This document shows, in pieces, positions 60,869-64,000 of a DNA stretch of 64,000 nucleotides (position 1 is its first letter; each line of letters begins with the position of its first letter). Position numbers and translations under genes: made by a program. The notes beneath the pieces were generated by a model, which had not been told where the DNA came from, did not search any database, and saw nothing but the letters and a program-made list of their open reading frames with translations. The stretch is from CAIXPS01 sp034430115 (lineage in GTDB: Bacteria; Chloroflexota; Anaerolineae; J036; Brachytrichaceae), in the NCBI GenBank assembly GCA_034430115.1, contig DAOUFG010000016.1, forward strand, positions 18,537 through 82,536, read 5' to 3'.

Positions 60869-61702
60869 CTACTTCTTCTTCTCACGTCGGCGGACGATAA
60901 ACTTATTCGAGCGCTTGTTGACACGCGTCTTATGGCCCAGGGCGGGCTTGCCCCAGGGGGTGCGTGGGCCCGGCATACCGACGGGCGAGCGACCTTCACC
61001 ACCACCATGCGGATGGTCACGTGGGCTCATCGCTGTGCCGCGCACCGTGGGGCGAACGCCCAGGTGACGCTTGCGGCCGGCCTTGCCCAACTTGACGTTG
61101 GCGGCATCCACGTTCCCAACCTGGCCCAACGTAGCCATGCAGGTCTGCAATACCATGCGCATTTCGCCGCTCGGCAAACGGATGGTAGCGTAGTCGCCTT
61201 CCTTTGCCAGGAGCTGCGCTGCACCGCCGGCAGAACGCACAATCTGTCCGCCACGTCCGGGGCGCAACTCGATATTGTGAATCTGCGTACCGATTGGGAT
61301 GTTCGCAATCGGCAATGCGTTGCCCACACGCGCATCCGCCTGCGGGCCACTCATCAACTCATCACCCACCTGCAACCCTTGGGGGGCGAGGATGTAGCGC
61401 TTCTCACCATCCGCATAATGCAATAGCGCAATGCGCGCCGAACGATTCGGATCATATTCGATGGTGGCCACACGCGCCGGCACGCCCTGCTTATCGCGCT
61501 TGAAATCGATAATGCGATAGGCACGTTTGGCGCCGCCACCATGGTGACGGGTGGTCACTTTGCCGCGATGGTTCCGCCCGCCACTCTTGCGCAGGTCAGC
61601 CACCAGCGACTTCTCCGGCTTGGCCGAAGTAATATCGCTGAAGTCACTGACCGTCATGCTGCGGCGGCTGGGCGTCGTCGGCTTATAAGCTTTGACTGGC
61701 AT
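60869..61702 (-). CDS. rplB: Large ribosomal subunit protein uL2
   Basis: A 277-residue protein with the signature VRGTAMSPRDHPHGGGEGRSPVG near the C-terminus, the conserved His included, and a basic tail. It follows rplW by 3 bp. Confidence 0.98.
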   Translation of the reverse strand: MPVKAYKPTTPSRRSMTVSDFSDITSAKPEKSLVADLRKSGGRNHRGKVTTRHHGGGAKRAYRIIDFKRDKQGVPARVATIEYDPNRSARIALLHYADGEKRYILAPQGLQVGDELMSGPQADARVGNALPIANIPIGTQIHNIELRPGRGGQIVRSAGGAAQLLAKEGDYATIRLPSGEMRMVLQTCMATLGQVGNVDAANVKLGKAGRKRHLGVRPTVRGTAMSPRDHPHGGGEGRSPVGMPGPRTPWGKPALGHKTRVNKRSNKFIVRRREKKK

Positions 61703-61705
61703 GGC

Positions 61706-62026
61706 TTAGGCAACTCCTTCAAACAACGGAATACGATCGCCCGCCTTGACTTGCACGATCGCCTTCTTCCACTTGGCAGAGCGCTGAATCTGGCCGGCTT
61801 TGGCGCCCAGAATGCGGCTGCGCGGATTGCGCCGGCGCTTTGGAGGCATCACGACCACGTTGACACGGGTAACGGTGACATCGAAAGCGATTTCGACTGC
61901 CTCTTTGATTTGCGCCTTGTTCGCCCGCGCATCCACCTCAAAAGCATACTGGGGAGCTTCGTAGCCCACTTGCCATTGCGATTTCTCGGTGATGAGCGGT
62001 CGCTTTAGTACTTCGTACGGATGCAT
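61706..62026 (-). CDS. rplW: Large ribosomal subunit protein uL23
   Basis: A 106-residue protein: MHPYEVLKRPLITEKSQWQ, then YAFEVDARANKAQIKEAVEIAFDVTVTRVNVV. It forms part of the tunnel exit site for chaperones and SRP. It starts 9 bp after rplD. Confidence 0.98.
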   Translation of the reverse strand: MHPYEVLKRPLITEKSQWQVGYEAPQYAFEVDARANKAQIKEAVEIAFDVTVTRVNVVVMPPKRRRNPRSRILGAKAGQIQRSAKWKKAIVQVKAGDRIPLFEGVA

Positions 62027-62035
62027 GTTACTCTC

Positions 62036-62653
62036 CTACCCCAGCCATTCCTCGATCTTATTCAGTGCATCGAGTGACACCACCAACTGGTCATACTTGA
62101 AAATATCTCGAATGTTCAGGTAGGTGGCGAATAACGCTTTCACGTTGTCGATATTGCGAGCCGATAGTTCCAATGTAGGCGTGCGACCAGGCAACACCAA
62201 CAACCCCTTCGTCACGCCAAGAGCCTTTAGCGCCGTGACCAATTCCTTGGTCTTCGGCTCGCCCATCTCAAATTTATCGACGACGATGATTTCCTGGTCT
62301 GTGAGCTTTTGCGATAGTGCAGAGCGCACCGCGGCGCGGCGCATCTTCTTGGGCATATCCTGCTCGTAGCTGCGGGGCGTCGGGCCAAAAGCCACACCAC
62401 CGCCCTTCCACTGCGGAGCCCTCATACTGCCCTGGCGGGCGCGACCTGTGCCCTTCTGGCGGAACAGCTTCTTCGTCGTGCGGTTCACTTCGGCGCGCGT
62501 CTGGACTTTGTGAGTGCCCAGGTGAGCATTCGCGTTCTGGCGCAGCAACGCCTGGTGCATCAATGGCTGGCTGATCGGCGCCTCAAATATGCTCGCCGGC
62601 AGCTCAACCTCGCCAACTTGTTCACCTTGTAGGTTTTTGACTGGTAGTTTCAT
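62036..62653 (-). CDS. rplD: Large ribosomal subunit protein uL4
   Basis: A 205-residue protein with NRTTKKLFRQKGTGRARQGSMRAPQWKGGGVAFGPTPRSY (the tunnel loop) and the later ELSARNIDNVKALFATYLNIRDIFKYDQLVV. The start MKLPVKN is chosen by family length; the frame is open 23 codons upstream, into rplC. In E. coli L4 represses the S10 operon, but no such leader is recognised here. Confidence 0.97.
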   Translation of the reverse strand: MKLPVKNLQGEQVGEVELPASIFEAPISQPLMHQALLRQNANAHLGTHKVQTRAEVNRTTKKLFRQKGTGRARQGSMRAPQWKGGGVAFGPTPRSYEQDMPKKMRRAAVRSALSQKLTDQEIIVVDKFEMGEPKTKELVTALKALGVTKGLLVLPGRTPTLELSARNIDNVKALFATYLNIRDIFKYDQLVVSLDALNKIEEWLG

Positions 62654-62663
62654 GTTCTCGTCC

Positions 62664-63329
62664 TTACTGCTTGCGCGCCTCTTTAATGACGACAATGCCG
62701 CCATTCGGGCCGGGAACAGCACCGGACACGGCGATCAAGTTGCGCTCAGCATCCACCAGAACGACCTTCAAATGACTGGAGGTCATCTCCGTAGCACCGT
62801 AATGTCCTGCCATCCGCGTGCCCTTCTCAACATGGCCTGGGGATGTGCCGGCGCCGATAGAACCCGGTGCACGCACACGGTCGGAAGCACCATGCGTCTT
62901 CTTCGAGCGGCGGAACCCATAGCGCTTAATACCGCCCGCGAACCCACGGCCTTTGGAAATACCGCTTACGTCCACATATTCACCCTGGCTAAAAACGTCC
63001 GCCTTCAGGACATCACCCTCTTTATAGGTGATCTCCTTCACGCGTGCCTCCTCGAGGTGCTTCACCGGTTGCAGGCCGCTGACAGCGCGGCGCTTGGGGT
63101 GCTTCTCGTCAGTCTTCAACTGACCCAGATGCCCCAGTTGCCCGCGCGTGAGCCGGCTTGGATTTACCGTGCCAAACCCAAGCTGGATGGCGCTATACCC
63201 CTCTTTCTCGACTGTTTTGACCTGTGTCACGTAGTTGGGGCCGGCTTCGATGACCGTCACACCCGTGACGTTGCCTTTGTCGTCGAAGAGTTGCGTCATC
63301 CCAACCTTGCGTCCGATTAACTTCTTCAT
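62664..63329 (-). CDS. rplC: Large ribosomal subunit protein uL3
   Basis: A 221-residue protein: MKKLIGRKVGMTQLFDDKGNVTGVTVIEAGPN, and the loop FAGGIKRYGFRRSKKTHGASDRVRAPGSIGAGTSPGHVEKGTRMAGHYG. It follows rpsJ after 78 bp that hold the CAGTAGT repeats. Confidence 0.98.
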   Translation of the reverse strand: MKKLIGRKVGMTQLFDDKGNVTGVTVIEAGPNYVTQVKTVEKEGYSAIQLGFGTVNPSRLTRGQLGHLGQLKTDEKHPKRRAVSGLQPVKHLEEARVKEITYKEGDVLKADVFSQGEYVDVSGISKGRGFAGGIKRYGFRRSKKTHGASDRVRAPGSIGAGTSPGHVEKGTRMAGHYGATEMTSSHLKVVLVDAERNLIAVSGAVPGPNGGIVVIKEARKQ

Positions 63330-63340
63330 AGCTCAACCAC

Positions 63341-63403
63341 CAGTAGTCAGTAGTCAGTAGGCAGTAGTCAGGTTTTGAATTACTGACTACTGATTGCTGA
63401 TTA
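63341..63403. repeat. CAGTAGT heptad repeats inside the S10 operon
   Basis: CAGTAGT units repeat at 63341, 63348, 63355 (as CAGTAGG) and 63362, a 7-bp period. TACTGACTACTGATTGCTGA (63381-63400) is a partly inverted copy, so a long imperfect hairpin can form between rpsJ and rplC. It resembles the short tandem heptad repeats known from cyanobacteria. Confidence 0.75.
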
Positions 63404-63407
63404 CCGT

Positions 63408-63716
63408 TTACAACTTGATTTCAATGTCCACACCTGCGGGTAGATTCAGGCGCATCAATGTATCAATCGTCTTCGAATCGGGGTCCACCACGTCGATCAG
63501 GCGCTTGTGCGTCCGAATCTCAAAATGCTCGTGTGAATCCTTATCGATGAAAGGAGAACGACGCACCGTATAGCGCTCAATATGTGTCGGCAGTGGCACC
63601 GGACCAATCACCGTCGCGCCAGTGCGCTCGGCTGTCTCGACGATGCGCTGAGCGGACTGATCCAGCGCGCGATGGTCATATGCCTTCAACCGTATGCGGA
63701 GTTTTTGCTTTGCCAT
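63408..63716 (-). CDS. rpsJ: Small ribosomal subunit protein uS10
   Basis: A 102-residue protein: KLRIRLKAYDHRALDQSAQRIVETAERTGATVIGPVPLPTHIERYTVRRSPFIDKDSHEHFEIRTHKRLIDV. It is also the NusE factor of transcription antitermination. The next gene upstream is tuf, after 142 bp that contain a perfect inverted repeat. The start codon has only a weak ribosome site. Confidence 0.98.
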   Translation of the reverse strand: MAKQKLRIRLKAYDHRALDQSAQRIVETAERTGATVIGPVPLPTHIERYTVRRSPFIDKDSHEHFEIRTHKRLIDVVDPDSKTIDTLMRLNLPAGVDIEIKL

Positions 63717-63777
63717 GTCTTATTCAGCATCTGTTCTGGATTTTAGATTTTCGACTCCCGGCGTAGGCCACTGAGCA

Positions 63778-63812
63778 AGATTGGCGACCAAATCATGCAT
63801 GGTCGCCAATCT
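63778..63812. repeat. Perfect 13-bp inverted repeat between tuf and rpsJ
   Basis: AGATTGGCGACCA (63778-63790) pairs with TGGTCGCCAATCT (63800-63812) around a 9-nt loop. There is no T run on either side, so it is not a simple terminator. AATCTGTAACCT repeats directly beside it (63808-63819 and 63829-63840). Confidence 0.6.
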
Positions 63813-63858
63813 GTAACCTGCAATCGTGAATCTGTAACCTAAAGCCCAAAATCCATAT

Positions 63859-64000
63859 TTATTCGCCGACCTTGGTGATGGTGCCGGCGCCTACGGTCAA
63901 CCCGCCTTCGCGTATGGCGAAGCGCGACCCGTTCTCCAACGCCACCGGCGCTATCAACTTCACCTTCATGTTCACGTTGTCTCCCGGCATCACCATCTCC
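63859..64000 (-). CDS. tuf: Elongation factor Tu, C-terminal end only
   Basis: The minus strand reads EMVMPGDNVNMKVKLIAPVALENGS and ends RFAIREGGLTVGAGTITKVGE before TAA. This is the end of domain 3 of EF-Tu, 46 residues visible; the start lies beyond the right edge. The ALENGSRFAIREGG segment is diagnostic. It precedes rpsJ, the common str-S10 order. Confidence 0.97.
   Translation of the reverse strand, partial: EMVMPGDNVNMKVKLIAPVALENGSRFAIREGGLTVGAGTITKVGE

Noticed and set aside
63341..63403. CRISPR-like array
   Set aside because: The repeats are only 7 bp, with no spacers of 30-40 bp and no cas genes.

Overview
The window looks like a chromosomal segment from a member of the Chloroflexota, probably Anaerolineae-like. 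This is inferred from gene content and protein style: Tat-type sugar-binding lipoproteins with Ala/Thr/Pro-rich linkers, many Gfo/Idh/MocA oxidoreductases and unusual glycoside hydrolases, GT-C membrane proteins ending in a beta-rich domain, an effector-associated-domain membrane protein, and a compact S10-spc-alpha ribosomal cluster. No rRNA, tRNA, CRISPR array, transposase or prophage gene was recognised.

Layout. 0-5.3 kb: the end of a response regulator, a convergent HTH/ATPase-like/receiver regulator, then a divergent sugar ABC importer (binding lipoprotein and two permeases, no ATPase). 5.3-10.4 kb (minus strand): a Gfo/Idh oxidoreductase, an ABC exporter, and an OmpR-type two-component system. 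The exporter gene and the regulator gene carry nearly identical promoter regions with 11-bp-spaced GTTTACA repeats, suggesting that the regulator controls both. 10.5-12.4 kb: a sugar-nucleotide epimerase-like protein and an SRAP (YedK/HMCES) DNA-protein crosslinking protein under a promoter with a LexA-type box. 12.4-20.8 kb (minus strand): an apparent housekeeping series of trmFO, an M28 peptidase lipoprotein, an aminotransferase, an effector-associated-domain membrane protein, hflX, a site-2 protease and a secreted glycosidase, closed by a terminator. 21-24.4 kb (plus strand): a DNA-repair-type radical SAM protein with the same LexA-type box and promoter layout as the SRAP gene, then a NarL-type two-component pair.

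24.5-45.6 kb is an accessory carbohydrate region: a SIS-domain amino-sugar isomerase/deaminase, nagA, a GH51 and GH127 pair for L-arabinofuranosides, an oxidoreductase, an MFS transporter, two poorly known TIM-barrel hydrolase-like proteins, rfbA, a GNAT acetyltransferase with a repeat tail, a methyltransferase/DinB-like pair, and a minus-strand group with a UroD-like methyltransferase, an iron alcohol dehydrogenase, a monooxygenase-fold protein and an adenosine-specific kinase. A large GT-C membrane protein ends the region. Several intergenic spaces hold short inverted repeats related to each other.

45.6-64 kb (minus strand) is the ribosomal protein supercluster. In transcription order it reads tuf (partial), rpsJ, rplC, rplD, rplW, rplB, rpsS, rplV, rpsC, rplP, rpmC, rpsQ, rplN, rplX, rplE, rpsN, rpsH, rplF, rplR, rpsE, rpmD, rplO, secY, adk, map, rpmJ, rpsM, rpsK, rpsD, rpoA, rplQ, truA, rplM, rpsI, rplS. 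infA is absent from its usual place between map and rpmJ, and the short S14 has lost three of the four zinc ligands of its family.

The most interesting signals are regulatory: a two-gene SOS-like module (SRAP and radical SAM) with superimposable leaderless promoters, and the two-component/exporter operator pair.
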